From positions 62,001-126,000 of the forward strand of contig NZ_ARYJ01000001.1 of assembly GCF_000685215.1 (NCBI RefSeq): DNA of 64,000 bases, in the 5' to 3' direction. Below, one piece after another: positions 17,363 to 28,846 of the stretch. Below the pieces are notes generated by a model that searched no databases, had not been told where the DNA came from, and saw only the letters and a list, made by a program, of their open reading frames with translations. Source of the stretch: Hyphomonas jannaschiana VP2 (GTDB lineage Bacteria; Pseudomonadota; Alphaproteobacteria; Caulobacterales; Hyphomonadaceae). Numbering within the stretch: position 1 is the stretch's first letter; each line of letters opens with the position of its first letter. The translations under genes were made by a program, and so were the position numbers.

Positions 17363-18553
17363 ATGGCATTCGACGCATCCCGCCCCCTAGGCCCTGCCAC
17401 CCGCGCCATTCATCATGGCTATGACCCGGCTAAAAACGACTATGCGCTGACTCCGCCGGTGCATCTGACGTCTACCTTTGCCTTCCCGGATGCGCAGACC
17501 GGCGGCGCGCTGTTTGCCGGCGAAGCGGAAGGCCACATCTATTCCCGCATCTCGAACCCGACCGTCGCCCTGCTGGAAGACCGCATCGCCAGCCTCGAAG
17601 GCGCCGAAGCGGGCCTCGCCACCGCCAGCGGCATGGGCGCGATCAGCTCCCTCATGTGGACACTGCTGGCCCCTGGCGACGAGATCATCACCGACCAGAC
17701 GCTCTATGGCTGCACCTTCGCCTTCATGCGCGATGGCCTCTCCCGCTTCGGCGTGAAGATCACCCATGTCGACCTGCGCGACCCGGCAAACCTCTCCGCC
17801 GCCATCAGCGAGAAGACGCGGATCGTCTATTTCGAGACCCCGGCCAATCCGAACATGCGGCTTGTCGACATCCGCGAAACCTCCCGCATCGCGCACGCCC
17901 ATGACGCGCTTGTGGTGGTGGACAACACCTACGCCTCTCCCCTGCTGACCCGGCCGATCGAACTCGGCGCGGACTTCGTCGTGCACTCGGCGACCAAATA
18001 TCTCGGCGGGCATGGGGACCTTGTGGCGGGCATGGTGCTCGGCCGGGCGGAGGCGATCAAGGACGTCCGCATGATCGGCGTAAAGGACATGACCGGCTCC
18101 GTCATGTCGCCCTTCAATGCGATGCTGGTGATGCGTGGACTGAAGACCCTGCAGCTGCGCATGGCGCGCCATTGCGAGAGCGGGCAGAAAGTGGCGGAGT
18201 GGCTGGAAGCCCAGCCCGGCGTCGACACTGTCTACTATCCGGGCCTGCCGAGCCATCCGCAGCACACACTGGCGAAACGCCAGATGGACGGCTTCGGCGG
18301 CATGATCGCGTTCGAACTCGCCGGCGGTTACGAGGCCGGCATCAGGATGATGAACCGGCTGCAGCTGATCCGCCGCGCCGTCAGTCTCGGCGATGCCGAA
18401 ACGCTGATCCAGCACCCGGCCAGCATGACCCATTCGACCTATACCGAAGAAGAACGCCTCGAACATGGCATCAGTGATGGCCTGATCCGCTTGTCCGTCG
18501 GATTGGAGGACGTCGAGGACATCCTGGCGGACCTTGAGGCGGCGCTGGTTTAG
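17363..18553 (+). CDS. megL: L-methionine gamma-lyase (PLP-dependent)
   Basis: This 396-residue Cys/Met-metabolism PLP enzyme should split L-methionine into methanethiol, 2-oxobutyrate and ammonia. The PLP lysine is Lys212 (HSATKYLGGHGD). The catalytic tyrosine and the diagnostic active-site cysteine of true methionine gamma-lyases are present as Tyr115-Gly-Cys117; cystathionine gamma-lyases and synthases lack that cysteine. The neighbouring-subunit phosphate ligands Tyr60 and Arg62 (HIYSRISNP) are also intact. GGAG six bases before the ATG at 17363 fixes the start. A divergent Lrp-type gene and the palindrome at 17264 suggest induction by an amino acid. Confidence 0.9.
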   Translation: MAFDASRPLGPATRAIHHGYDPAKNDYALTPPVHLTSTFAFPDAQTGGALFAGEAEGHIYSRISNPTVALLEDRIASLEGAEAGLATASGMGAISSLMWTLLAPGDEIITDQTLYGCTFAFMRDGLSRFGVKITHVDLRDPANLSAAISEKTRIVYFETPANPNMRLVDIRETSRIAHAHDALVVVDNTYASPLLTRPIELGADFVVHSATKYLGGHGDLVAGMVLGRAEAIKDVRMIGVKDMTGSVMSPFNAMLVMRGLKTLQLRMARHCESGQKVAEWLEAQPGVDTVYYPGLPSHPQHTLAKRQMDGFGGMIAFELAGGYEAGIRMMNRLQLIRRAVSLGDAETLIQHPASMTHSTYTEEERLEHGISDGLIRLSVGLEDVEDILADLEAALV

Positions 18554-18562
18554 GGCCGGGGC

Positions 18563-19381
18563 CTAGCGCGCCAGGAACTCTTCCAGCGTTATGGTCCCGC
18601 TGACATCCGCATCGAAGCTTTGGAAGACCTGCCCGATGCGGAGTGCCATTTCGCCGGGGACCTCATCCGTCTTTCCAGTGGCCCAGCGCTGGTCTGCCGT
18701 TGCTGCAGCAAACTCTTCCGCCGTGTCGCCCTGCCCGAAAGCCAGCCCCGCCGCCATGCCGGCCACAAATGCCCGCGCCAGATTGTCTGTGGGCGCGGAA
18801 AACTCTTTCAGTGCGATGACCCCATCCTGATCGGCATCGAGACGGTGAAACCTGAGGGTCGCATCTGCGATATAGTGAAGGCGGAATTCCTCTGGCGTCA
18901 CTTCGCCATCCGCATTGGTATCCTGCTCCAAAAACTGGTTATGCACCATGTTGGTCAGCCGCGTGCGAAGCCTGTTTGCGTCGCCAGCCTCCATCGTATC
19001 GAAGGATTGCGGCAGATACGGCTCGAGGATTTCTCTTTCCGTGAGGCGACCATCGGCATTCGCGTCTTGCGCCTTGAAGCTGACCTTCCATGACGGCACA
19101 TCATCGGCCCGCCCCGGCAGTGCGGAAAGACTCGCCCCGCCAACCACAAGGGCCGCCACCCCACCTGCCCGGACCCACCAAGGCGTGCGCCGGATCGCCT
19201 CGATAGGCCGGGCAACCATGGGCTGGTGAAATCGCGCCACATATTCCTCGATCAGGCGGCGGATGGCGCCGGAGGCCGTCTCGCCCTGCTGTTCGCAGGT
19301 TTCGTGAAAGGCCTGCTTGGTTTCAGGCGAGAGACGCACCTCGATCTTGTCGGTCTTTTTCGATCTGCGCTGGTCCGCCAT
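18563..19381 (-). CDS. membrane protein joining a ribbon-helix-helix-like head to four EF-hands
   Basis: I do not know a named family for this 272-residue protein. Residues 10-50 (KIEVRLSPETKQAFHETCEQQG...AIRRLIEEYV) look like a ribbon-helix-helix/MetJ-Arc-type DNA-binding fold. A hydrophobic helix follows at about 72-90 (GGVAALVVGGASLSAL), then four EF-hand loops at 106-117 (DANADGRLTERE), 154-165 (DTNADGEVTPEE), 182-193 (DADQDGVIALKE) and 257-268 (DADVSGTITLEE). The EF-hands would lie in the periplasm and the RHH head in the cytoplasm, hinting at a Ca2+-responsive membrane-bound regulator. GGAGG six bases before the ATG supports the start. Function is inference. Confidence 0.78.
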   Translation of the reverse strand: MADQRRSKKTDKIEVRLSPETKQAFHETCEQQGETASGAIRRLIEEYVARFHQPMVARPIEAIRRTPWWVRAGGVAALVVGGASLSALPGRADDVPSWKVSFKAQDANADGRLTEREILEPYLPQSFDTMEAGDANRLRTRLTNMVHNQFLEQDTNADGEVTPEEFRLHYIADATLRFHRLDADQDGVIALKEFSAPTDNLARAFVAGMAAGLAFGQGDTAEEFAAATADQRWATGKTDEVPGEMALRIGQVFQSFDADVSGTITLEEFLAR

Positions 19382-19509
19382 CGCTGCCTCCGTTTGCTTG
19401 CCCTCATCACAAGCGAAACGGGTGCAGCCTGCCAACCCCCGATTGTGTCAGGAAGGCCGAATTTCGTGTCATGACATGCGGGAAACAGCGCTTGGTGGAC
19501 GGCTCAACC

Positions 19510-20886
19510 CTACTCCACCGGGCTCTGTTCGTTCAGCAGGTCGGCTTCCTTGCTGCTGGCGCGTTCGGCGTCGACTTTTTCGTCGATCGTGTTGTCGGCG
19601 GCGACGTCTGCGGCTTCGCTCGTATCAAGCGGCGCTTTGGGGCGCGGCTGTTCCGGTGGGCTGGCGGCACGTCCGTCCGGCTTCGTGCTTTTCAGCGCGT
19701 CTTCCACGCCGCTGTCGAAGCGGACGCGGTAGATCGGTTCCGGCAGGGTGAAGCCGCCGCTCTCGAGCGCGTCCTTGGTCGCTGCGATGGCGAGGCCGCG
19801 GGCCTTGCCGAAATTCGTCTCCCGCTGGTCGACCCAGCCCATGAAGCGCAACACGATATTCGAGTCACCGACCGTCTGAATGTAGGCCTCCGGCTCCGGA
19901 TCTTTCAACACGAACGGCAGCGCCTTCATCCGGTCGAGGCCGAGTTGCATGGCCGCTACCGGGTCGTCGGCGGCATCGACACCGAGATCAAACTGGAAAC
20001 GGCGCTCTGGATTGCGGGTGTAGTTCAGGATCACCGCCTTGAAGACAGTGGAGTTTGGAATGCGGAGGTGATTGCCATCCAGCGTCATCAGAACGGTGGA
20101 GCGGGAGGTCAGCCGCATCACCTTCCCTTCATGCTGGTCGATCACGACATGCTCGTTCGCGCGGAAAGGCTGGCGGACGCTGAGCATGATGGAGGAGATA
20201 TAATTCTCCAGCGTGTCGCGCACTGAGAAGCCGATGGCGAGACCGATGACCCCGGCCCCGCCGAGGATCGTGCCCATCATGGCCGTGGCGCCGAGAATGT
20301 TCATCGCCGCAATCAGCGCCACCAGCAACATCACGATCCGGAAGGCCCCGGAGACCAGTTCCACCAGGAACGGATTGGGCAGGATGAGGCGCCAGAAGCT
20401 GCGCCAGGAAGCGAGCAAATGTCCCAGCAGCGCAATCACCAGGAACACGCCGAGCGACACGCCGTATAGCGGCAAGGCGCGGTAGACCTTCTGCAGCCGG
20501 CCTGACGGATCCCCGAAGATCGGGGGCGAGCTGTCCTCCACGGCAAGGCGCCGCTCGATCTGGTTCTCCACCGTGACGACGCCATTGACGCGCAGGGCGA
20601 TCTCCTCGGCGCGGGTCACGGCAGCACTGCTGGCCACTTCACCGCCCAGCGTGACCACGCCATGGTTCACCTCGACCGTCACCCGGCGGAGCGTCGCGAT
20701 CTCGGCGAAAATGTCGGAGATGCGGGTCTTGATCTCCGTATCGCTCGCCTGCGGGGGCGGGGTCTGGATGGCAGGCGTCGGATCCACCGGGGGCTCCGGC
20801 GCCTGAGCTAGTGCAGCAGGGCTCATCAGTATGAGGCACAGCACCAACAGGCCGGTATGGAGCCAGCCTGTCAGCCGTGCGGGCAT
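19510..20886 (-). CDS. MscS-family mechanosensitive channel with periplasmic BON domain
   Basis: The protein has a signal-like N-terminus (LVLCLILMSPAALA), a BON domain at about residues 45-95 (VTVEVNHGVVTLGGEV ... VTVENQI), three membrane helices, and the MscS pore and beta domain (GATAMMGTILGGAGVIGLAIGFSVRDTLENYISSI, then FRANEHVVIDQHEGKVMRL). It should release osmolytes when membrane tension rises. The last 60 residues are acidic and low in complexity. The ATG at 20886 gives a typical signal peptide (458 residues); an in-frame GTG at 20928 adds 14 residues. BON domains bind phospholipid or envelope partners in other proteins. Confidence 0.85.
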   Translation of the reverse strand: MPARLTGWLHTGLLVLCLILMSPAALAQAPEPPVDPTPAIQTPPPQASDTEIKTRISDIFAEIATLRRVTVEVNHGVVTLGGEVASSAAVTRAEEIALRVNGVVTVENQIERRLAVEDSSPPIFGDPSGRLQKVYRALPLYGVSLGVFLVIALLGHLLASWRSFWRLILPNPFLVELVSGAFRIVMLLVALIAAMNILGATAMMGTILGGAGVIGLAIGFSVRDTLENYISSIMLSVRQPFRANEHVVIDQHEGKVMRLTSRSTVLMTLDGNHLRIPNSTVFKAVILNYTRNPERRFQFDLGVDAADDPVAAMQLGLDRMKALPFVLKDPEPEAYIQTVGDSNIVLRFMGWVDQRETNFGKARGLAIAATKDALESGGFTLPEPIYRVRFDSGVEDALKSTKPDGRAASPPEQPRPKAPLDTSEAADVAADNTIDEKVDAERASSKEADLLNEQSPVE

Positions 20887-20963
20887 GCCGCTCAGGTTTC
20901 TGTTCGGGTTCACCCTTCCAGAATACACGAGATGCAGGAAGGTTCCATCCGGAGCGTTCCGGA

Positions 20964-21329
20964 CTAGCCCACCACCTCTAACTCATCCCCAAACCAGAGG
21001 GGGGAGTTGGCGAGGTCGATGAATTTCTTCTCGTCCTCCAGCAGTTCGGCGCCGGCTTTTGCCGCCGCCTCGCTGGTGTTGGCGGCCATCGCCTCCTCGC
21101 TTTCGAACCAGAGTTCGGCAACGCCGTCATAGGAGGGCGGCCCGCCGCGGCTGGCCTGCATGCCGGCATTCATTTCATCATAGGCCGTATGGTTCTGGAC
21201 GTAGCGGAGGATGCCGAGCGTCTTTGCGTGCTTGGCCACCAGCGGGGCGTGCGTCTCGCGCCAATAGGTCTGGAACTCCTCCCGCGTGAGATGCGGGAGG
21301 CGCCGCAGGCAGAATGTCAGCTTGATCAC
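20964..21329 (-). CDS. EthD-domain (dimeric alpha/beta barrel) protein
   Basis: The 121-residue protein begins at a GTG that overlaps the acyl-CoA dehydrogenase stop in a GTGA, so the two are translationally coupled. It has the EthD pattern: KLTFCLRRLPHLTREEFQTYWRETHAPLVAKHAKTLGILRYVQNH split around a conserved histidine (THAPL), ending in a second beta-alpha-beta half (VAELWFESEEAMAA). EthD-like proteins are small ferredoxin-fold dimers of mostly unknown catalytic role. Partnership with the dehydrogenase in degrading an acyl or ring compound is inferred from coupling only. Confidence 0.82.
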   Translation of the reverse strand: MIKLTFCLRRLPHLTREEFQTYWRETHAPLVAKHAKTLGILRYVQNHTAYDEMNAGMQASRGGPPSYDGVAELWFESEEAMAANTSEAAAKAGAELLEDEKKFIDLANSPLWFGDELEVVG

Positions 21330-22561
21330 AGCAGGTCTCCGCCCGCTGCGGCAGCGCTGGTGCCGTCCTTCTTGAAGGCGCGGATCACGTTCTTGCCGGT
21401 GATCCATTTGTGCACTTCATCCGGCCCGTCGACGAGGCGCTGGGAGCGGATGTGCGTGTACCAGGCGGCCAGCGGCGTATCGAGCGAATAGCCAAGCGCG
21501 CCGTGCAGCTGGATCGCGGTGTCGACCACCTTGTGCACCATGTTGGCGAGGAACACCTTGGCGATGCCGTTCTCCTGCCGGATGTCCATGCCGTTCTCGG
21601 CCTTGTAGGCAATGTGCATCAGCATCAGGCGTGCGATGTAGAGCTGGCTGGCGCATTCGGCCAGCATGAACTGGACACCCTGCCGGTCTTCCAGTTTCTT
21701 GCCGAAGGTCTCGCGGCTGGTGACATGTTCCGTCGCCAGATCAAGTGCACGCTGGGCCATGGCGACATTGTGCATGCCATGGCGCAGGCGCCCATAGGCG
21801 AGCCGGTGCTGGCCCATGGCAAAGCCCTGCCCTTCGCCGCCGAGCAGGTTCTCTTCCGGCACGACGAGGTTCTCGATCTTCACCTCGGCATGGCCGCCGC
21901 CCATCTCGGCATAGTGCGGGCCATGCACCGCCATGGTGGGGATGTCGCGAATGATGTTGTAGCCGGGGTTCGGCAGTTCCACGATGAAGGTGGAATATTG
22001 CTGGTGGCGCGGCGCCTCCGGATTCGTCTTGGCCATGACGACCGCAATGTCAGCGGCAGTGGCGGCGGACGAGAACCATTTCTCACCATTAAGGACGTAG
22101 TTGCCCTTGCCGTCTTTCACGGCCGTTGTCTGCATGCCGGTCGCGTCGGCGCCGGCGGCCTTTTCCGTCATCGAATAGCAGATCCGCTTTTCGCCATTGA
22201 TCAGCGGCTTCAGGTATTTCTCTTTCTGGAAGTCGGTGCCGTGGGCCAGCAGGGTCAGCATGGTCGCATCGTCCGGGCCCTGCGAGTTCATGGAGAGCGC
22301 GCCGAGATGGCTCTGCCCGAGTTCCATCTGCACCAACGCATTGGCCAGCGGGCCGAGCCCCATGCCGCCATGCTCGACCGGGAAGAAGGGCAGCCACAGG
22401 CCTTGCGCGCGGGCCTTCTTGCGCAGTTCCGCCAGCACGTCCTTGTAGGGTTTGCCGGCCGCCATTTCCTTCTCGGCGGGGATGCATTCCTCCTGCACCC
22501 ATTTGCGCACGCGTTCGCGGACTTCTTTCGCTTCTTCCGGTATCGTGAAATCAATCGCCAT
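21326..22561 (-). CDS. acyl-CoA dehydrogenase (ACAD10/11-like)
   Basis: This 411-residue flavoprotein has the acyl-CoA dehydrogenase fold: an N-terminal helical domain ([17 protein letters not shown]), a beta domain ([21 protein letters not shown], the FAD/substrate motif with TE..GAD) and a C-terminal helical domain ([18 protein letters not shown] ... [15 protein letters not shown]). The terminal DGPDEVHKW replaces the classical YEG(T) segment and is typical of ACAD10/11-like members. It should oxidise an unidentified acyl-CoA, passing electrons to ETF. It is coupled by a four-base overlap to the EthD gene and divergent from the copper ATPase. Confidence 0.9.
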   Translation of the reverse strand: MAIDFTIPEEAKEVRERVRKWVQEECIPAEKEMAAGKPYKDVLAELRKKARAQGLWLPFFPVEHGGMGLGPLANALVQMELGQSHLGALSMNSQGPDDATMLTLLAHGTDFQKEKYLKPLINGEKRICYSMTEKAAGADATGMQTTAVKDGKGNYVLNGEKWFSSAATAADIAVVMAKTNPEAPRHQQYSTFIVELPNPGYNIIRDIPTMAVHGPHYAEMGGGHAEVKIENLVVPEENLLGGEGQGFAMGQHRLAYGRLRHGMHNVAMAQRALDLATEHVTSRETFGKKLEDRQGVQFMLAECASQLYIARLMLMHIAYKAENGMDIRQENGIAKVFLANMVHKVVDTAIQLHGALGYSLDTPLAAWYTHIRSQRLVDGPDEVHKWITGKNVIRAFKKDGTSAAAAGGDLL

Positions 22562-22697
22562 GTTTCGCTCCCTTGTTTTTCTGACAGCGAGGCTAGTGCC
22601 AACCGCCGCGCCCGCAAGCCTGACTTCGCGTCAGACCGGGCCGGGCCGGATCGGGGCGCACCTTTCATTCTGGCGGGATCACCCTTACCTCTACGGC

Positions 22698-24935
<2,238 letters not shown>

Positions 24936-24965
24936 GCAGCACGGACAAACCCGCGGGAAAATCGA

Positions 24966-26264
24966 GTGAGTGAAGACCAGTACAAGCAGGGATCGCTGAC
25001 GCTTTCGGGCACAGTTGCCATGGGCACCGGTGTCATGATCGGTGCCGGTATCTTTGCGCTGACAGGACAAGTTGCCGAACTCGCCGGCAGCCTGTTTCCG
25101 CTGGCCTTTCTGGCGGCAGCGATCGTGAGCGGTTTCAGCGCCTATTCCTACATCAAGGTGTCGAACAAGTATCCGAGCGCGGGCGGCATCGCCATGATCC
25201 TGAAACGTGCCTATGGACCGTCGACCGTCACTGGCGGCGCGGCCCTGCTCATGGCCTTCTCCATGATTATCAATGAAAGTCTCGTCGCCCGCACCTTTGG
25301 CACTTACACCTTGCAGCTTTTCGGGATCGAAGGTGGCATACTCGTGCCATTGCTTGCGGTTGGCCTGGTTGTTCTCGCCTTTGTGATCAATATCGCCGGC
25401 AACCAACTGATCGACCGCATCTCTCAGATTACAGCAGTCCTGAAGATAGGCGGGATCCTGATCTTTTCCCTGGTGGCGCTCTGGGCAGCCGGCTTCGGTT
25501 TTCAACCCGCAGAAAAGGATCTTGTCAGCGGCACCTCGCCCGGCGGCTTCCTGGCCGGCATCGCCCTGGCCATCCTTGCCTATAAGGGCTTCACGACAAT
25601 CACCAACAGCGGCGACGAGGTGAAAGACCCGGAACGGAATGTCGGGCGGGCGATCATGATCTCGCTGGCGATCTGCACCTTCGTCTACCTTCTTGTCTGC
25701 TTCGCCGTCGGCTCCAGCCTGACAGTGCCGGAAATCATTGCAGCGAAAGACTACGCGCTGGCAGAAGCCGCCCGGCCTGCGCTGGGCAATTACGGGCTGT
25801 GGTTCACCGTCGCGATCGCCATCATTGCGACAGCATCCGGTCTGCTCGCCAGCCTGTTCGCGGTGTCGCGCATGCTGGCCATGCTGACCGATATGAACCT
25901 CATCCCGCACAAGCATTTCGGCATGCCGGGCACGGTCCAGCGCCACACGCTCGTTTACACTGTGGTCGCCGCCGCGCTTCTTGCTGCCTTGTTCGATCTC
26001 AGCCGGATCGCGTCTCTCGGCGCGATCTTCTATCTTGTGATGGACATCATCATCCACTGGGGCGTGTTCCGGCACCTCAGAAAGGATGTCGGGGCGGCAT
26101 CAATTGTTCTGGTCACAGCCATGGGGCTGGATGCTTTCGCGCTCACCGCGTTTCTTGTCCTGAAGTGGCAAGCCGACCCGGCCATTGTCCTTATCGCTGC
26201 ATCGGGCGTCCTGATTATCTTCGCATTCGAACGCTTTTTCCTGAAAGTGTGGCGAAACGAATAG
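24966..26264 (+). CDS. APC-superfamily amino acid/polyamine permease
   Basis: The 432-residue protein has about 12 membrane helices and the APC first-helix signature GTGVMIGAGIFALTGQVAELAG, followed by FSAYSYIKVSNKYPSAGG and LAYKGFTTITNSGDEVKDPERNVGRAI. The start is a GTG at 24966 with GGGAAA upstream. It probably imports an amino acid or polyamine by coupling to protons or sodium. It lies 30 bases after the copper ATPase and may be co-transcribed, though a functional link is not evident. Substrate unknown. Confidence 0.87.
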   Translation: MSEDQYKQGSLTLSGTVAMGTGVMIGAGIFALTGQVAELAGSLFPLAFLAAAIVSGFSAYSYIKVSNKYPSAGGIAMILKRAYGPSTVTGGAALLMAFSMIINESLVARTFGTYTLQLFGIEGGILVPLLAVGLVVLAFVINIAGNQLIDRISQITAVLKIGGILIFSLVALWAAGFGFQPAEKDLVSGTSPGGFLAGIALAILAYKGFTTITNSGDEVKDPERNVGRAIMISLAICTFVYLLVCFAVGSSLTVPEIIAAKDYALAEAARPALGNYGLWFTVAIAIIATASGLLASLFAVSRMLAMLTDMNLIPHKHFGMPGTVQRHTLVYTVVAAALLAALFDLSRIASLGAIFYLVMDIIIHWGVFRHLRKDVGAASIVLVTAMGLDAFALTAFLVLKWQADPAIVLIAASGVLIIFAFERFFLKVWRNE

Positions 26265-26312
26265 GCGCCAGACAGCAATCCGGCGCCCCATGCACTGTTC
26301 CGTTTACTGTGT

Positions 26313-27065
26313 TCAGGAAGGCTCAGCCTGTCCGTAATCCACCTGCGTGAGATAGAGCCCGTCCGCCGGGGCGATGGGGCCGCACTGGGTGCGATCGGCA
26401 GCGGCGAGGATGTCGGCAATCCAGCCAACCGGCTGCTTGCCCCGGCCGACATCGACCAGGCTACCAACCATGGAGCGCACCTGCCGGTGGATGAAGCTCT
26501 GCGCCCGGCAGGTGACGATGATCCGCTCCCCTTCCTGCCAGACCCTGATTTCGTTCAGCGTCTTCACCGGCGTCAGCGCCTGGCAGTCTGAATCGCGGAA
26601 CGTGCTGAAGTCGTGCGTGCCGACCAGCGCCTGCGCGGCCTCATGCATCTTCTCTGCACTGAGTTTCGACGGCACCCGCCAGGCAAGCCCCCGCTCGAGC
26701 GCAAGGTCTGCACGGCGGTTCACGATCACATAGCGATAGTGGCGCTGGGTCGCGTTGAAGCGGGCGTGAAAGTCCTCCGTCACCTCTTCGGCCTTCAGCA
26801 CGGCAATCGGGTGCGGGCGCAAGTGAAAATTCATCGCGTCAGCCACTTTGCGGCCGCGGTCTGTCTGCAGATCCATATGCGCGACCTGGCCGGTGGCATG
26901 CACGCCGCTGTCTGTGCGCCCGGCGCCGAAGATTTCGACCGGTGCCCCATCCAGCTTCGCAGCCGCCGCCTCCAGCGTACCCTGGATCGTGGGCACGCCG
27001 GGCAGCTTCTGCCAGCCCTGGAACGGGCCGCCATGATATTCGATGAGAAGTCTGTAGCGAGGCAT
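26313..27065 (-). CDS. truA: tRNA pseudouridine(38-40) synthase
   Basis: This 250-residue enzyme converts uridines 38-40 in tRNA anticodon arms to pseudouridine. The catalytic aspartate is in GAGRTDSGVHATGQVAH, and the substrate-binding FHARFNATQRHYRY and SFIHRQVRSMVG motifs are present. Length is typical. It is the last gene of the def-fmt-GNAT-truA run, starting ten bases after the GNAT stop. The start MPRYRLLIEYHGG matches the family N-terminus. Confidence 0.95.
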   Translation of the reverse strand: MPRYRLLIEYHGGPFQGWQKLPGVPTIQGTLEAAAAKLDGAPVEIFGAGRTDSGVHATGQVAHMDLQTDRGRKVADAMNFHLRPHPIAVLKAEEVTEDFHARFNATQRHYRYVIVNRRADLALERGLAWRVPSKLSAEKMHEAAQALVGTHDFSTFRDSDCQALTPVKTLNEIRVWQEGERIIVTCRAQSFIHRQVRSMVGSLVDVGRGKQPVGWIADILAAADRTQCGPIAPADGLYLTQVDYGQAEPS

Positions 27066-27075
27066 CGGCCCGCCC

Positions 27076-27564
27076 CTAGCCGAAGGCAGCCGGATACGTC
27101 AATTCGCCCTCTGCCGGGGCCCCGGGATTGATGACCCGCGCCATGAAGGCCGGTCCCGACCAGGGTGCCTTGAACGGCCGTGCCAGGTCGGCCGAAAAAC
27201 CGAACGCGGTATAGAATTCCGGATGGCCCAGAACGAAGACAATACTCTCGCCCCGGCCGGTCATGACCGTCAGGCCCATGCGCACCAGGGAGCTGCCGAT
27301 ACCCCGTCCCTGCGCCTCGGGTCTTACACTCATCGGCCCCAGACCGACGCCGGCGGGTTTTCCACCTATGAGAATACGGAAAAACTCGATATGAGCGACA
27401 AGCTCATCGTCCCGATGCGCCACAAGGGACAGGAGCGAGTCCTGGTCTGCGTGAAGCCGGCGGACAATCGCCGCTTCTTCCGGACCATTGAAAGCCAGTC
27501 TGTTTAGTTCTGAAACTGCATCAAGATCAGCAGGTTGGAGGCGGCGGATCCACGTCTTGTTCAT
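27076..27564 (-). CDS. GNAT family N-acetyltransferase (YhbS-like)
   Basis: A 162-residue GNAT protein whose acetyl-CoA loop reads VRPEAQGRGIGSSLVRMGL, followed by VFVLGHPEFYTAFGFSADLA, the pattern of YhbS-like acetyltransferases. I chose the ATG of MNKTWIRRLQPADLDAV at 27564 because the GNAT first strand starts there. Substrate unknown. It sits between fmt (169 bases upstream) and truA (10 bases downstream), so it is probably co-transcribed at least with truA. Confidence 0.83.
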   Translation of the reverse strand: MNKTWIRRLQPADLDAVSELNRLAFNGPEEAAIVRRLHADQDSLLSLVAHRDDELVAHIEFFRILIGGKPAGVGLGPMSVRPEAQGRGIGSSLVRMGLTVMTGRGESIVFVLGHPEFYTAFGFSADLARPFKAPWSGPAFMARVINPGAPAEGELTYPAAFG

Positions 27565-27732
27565 GTCTGAGCCATTCTGGTCGCATGGTGTGAAGCGCGC
27601 GTCCACCCCGGCGCACGCCAAACGACAGCAAATTGATCGGCACTCGGCAACCGCCCCCCAGCAGCGCCTTCACCCTAAACGGGAACTGCTGTAAATACAA
27701 CACAATTGCAGGTTTTCGCCGGTATCGCGGCC

Positions 27733-28686
27733 CTAGAACAGCATCGTGTCCGGAGGAATGGGCTGGCCATTCAGGAAGCGGACGGCATCCAGCGGTTTTC
27801 CGCCCGGTTTCTGCAAACGGGTGATCCGGACGGTCCCGCCATCCCCACAGGCCACCAGCAGATTGTCGTCCAGAACCATGCCGGCCGGGGCCGAGGTCTC
27901 CTGGCCTGACCGGCGCGCGCCGAGCAGTTTCAGCCGCGTGGGCGATTCATCGCCGGGCTGGGTCCAGTTGCACCAGGCGCCGGGAAATGGCGACAGGCCG
28001 CGGATATGGCAATCCACCTCACGGGCCGGACGGTTCCAGTCGACTTTCTGGTCTGCCGGCCCGAGCTTGTGGGCGTAAGTGATGCCCTCTTCCGGCTGCG
28101 GCTGAGGTGTCAAACTGCCATCCGCAAGGCCGGCGAGTGCGGCCGGGGCCAGCTCGGCGGCGAGGTCTGCCAGCCGGTCATGCACGCTGCCGGCTGTGTC
28201 TTCGGTGGTGACCGGTGTGCGGCGGGAGGCAAGCACCGGGCCGGTATCGAGCCCGGCATCCATCAGCATCGCGTCGACGCCCGTCTCGTCATCGCCCGCC
28301 ATGATGGCGCGCTGGATCGGCGCGGCGCCCCGCCAGCGCGGCAGGATCGAGGCATGCATGTTGAGACAGCCAAGGCGCGGCGCGTCCAGAATCGCCTGCG
28401 GCAGGATCAGGCCATAGGCGACGACCACGGCCGCATCGAGGCCGAGCGCGGCGAATGCTTCCTGCTCGGGCGCTTTCTTCAGGCTCTTCGGGGTACGGAC
28501 TTCGAGGCCCTGGCTTTCAGCATAGGCATGCACAGGTGTCGGGGTCAGCTTCTTGCCCCGGCCGGCCGGGCGCGGCGGCTGGGAATAGACACAGGCGATT
28601 TCATGCCCGGCAGCGATCAGCGCCTTCAGGACATCGACGGCAATGTCCGGGCTGCCCATGAAGGCGATACGGAGCGGTCTAGTCAT
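27733..28686 (-). CDS. fmt: methionyl-tRNA formyltransferase
   Basis: This 317-residue enzyme formylates initiator Met-tRNA using 10-formyl-tetrahydrofolate. The N-terminal Rossmann domain starts IAFMGSPDIAVDVLKALI. The signature NMHASILPRWRGAAPIQRAIM-type loop is present (ASILPRWRGAAPI), and the catalytic Asn-His-Asp set is seen at LNMHAS and DDETGVD. The C-terminal OB domain is complete. def lies upstream in the same direction, but a 41-codon frame is placed between the two instead of the usual direct adjacency. Confidence 0.95.
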   Translation of the reverse strand: MTRPLRIAFMGSPDIAVDVLKALIAAGHEIACVYSQPPRPAGRGKKLTPTPVHAYAESQGLEVRTPKSLKKAPEQEAFAALGLDAAVVVAYGLILPQAILDAPRLGCLNMHASILPRWRGAAPIQRAIMAGDDETGVDAMLMDAGLDTGPVLASRRTPVTTEDTAGSVHDRLADLAAELAPAALAGLADGSLTPQPQPEEGITYAHKLGPADQKVDWNRPAREVDCHIRGLSPFPGAWCNWTQPGDESPTRLKLLGARRSGQETSAPAGMVLDDNLLVACGDGGTVRITRLQKPGGKPLDAVRFLNGQPIPPDTMLF

Positions 28687-28713
28687 GCAAGCTCTCTTCC
28701 AGGCCCAGCGAGG

Positions 28714-28839
28714 CTAACGGAACCATCCGAACCCGCCATAGCGGATTCCGCCATTCAGGCTGAGCCAGAGCACGACACCACCAGAAATAAGAGCCGCGAG
28801 CAGCAACCGGAACCATGTCTTTGCGAAAAGCCCCCGCAT
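28714..28839 (-). CDS. small 41-residue membrane peptide between def and fmt
   Basis: An uninterrupted 41-codon frame starts at an ATG seven bases after the def stop and ends 27 bases before the fmt start. The peptide has a basic head (MRGLFAKTWFR), one hydrophobic helix (LLLAALISGGVVLWLSL) and a glycine/aromatic tail (NGGIRYGGFGWFR). The basic head predicts an N-in single-pass topology. The ribosome site is weak, so translation would rely on coupling to def. It is too short to be certain, and I know of no named family. Confidence 0.5.
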   Translation of the reverse strand: MRGLFAKTWFRLLLAALISGGVVLWLSLNGGIRYGGFGWFR

Positions 28840-28846
28840 CCGAGGA

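Noticed and set aside
26264-26286. GGCGCC...GGCGCC as a terminator after the permease
   Set aside because: Arms are only six bases of a self-complementary sequence with no T tract.
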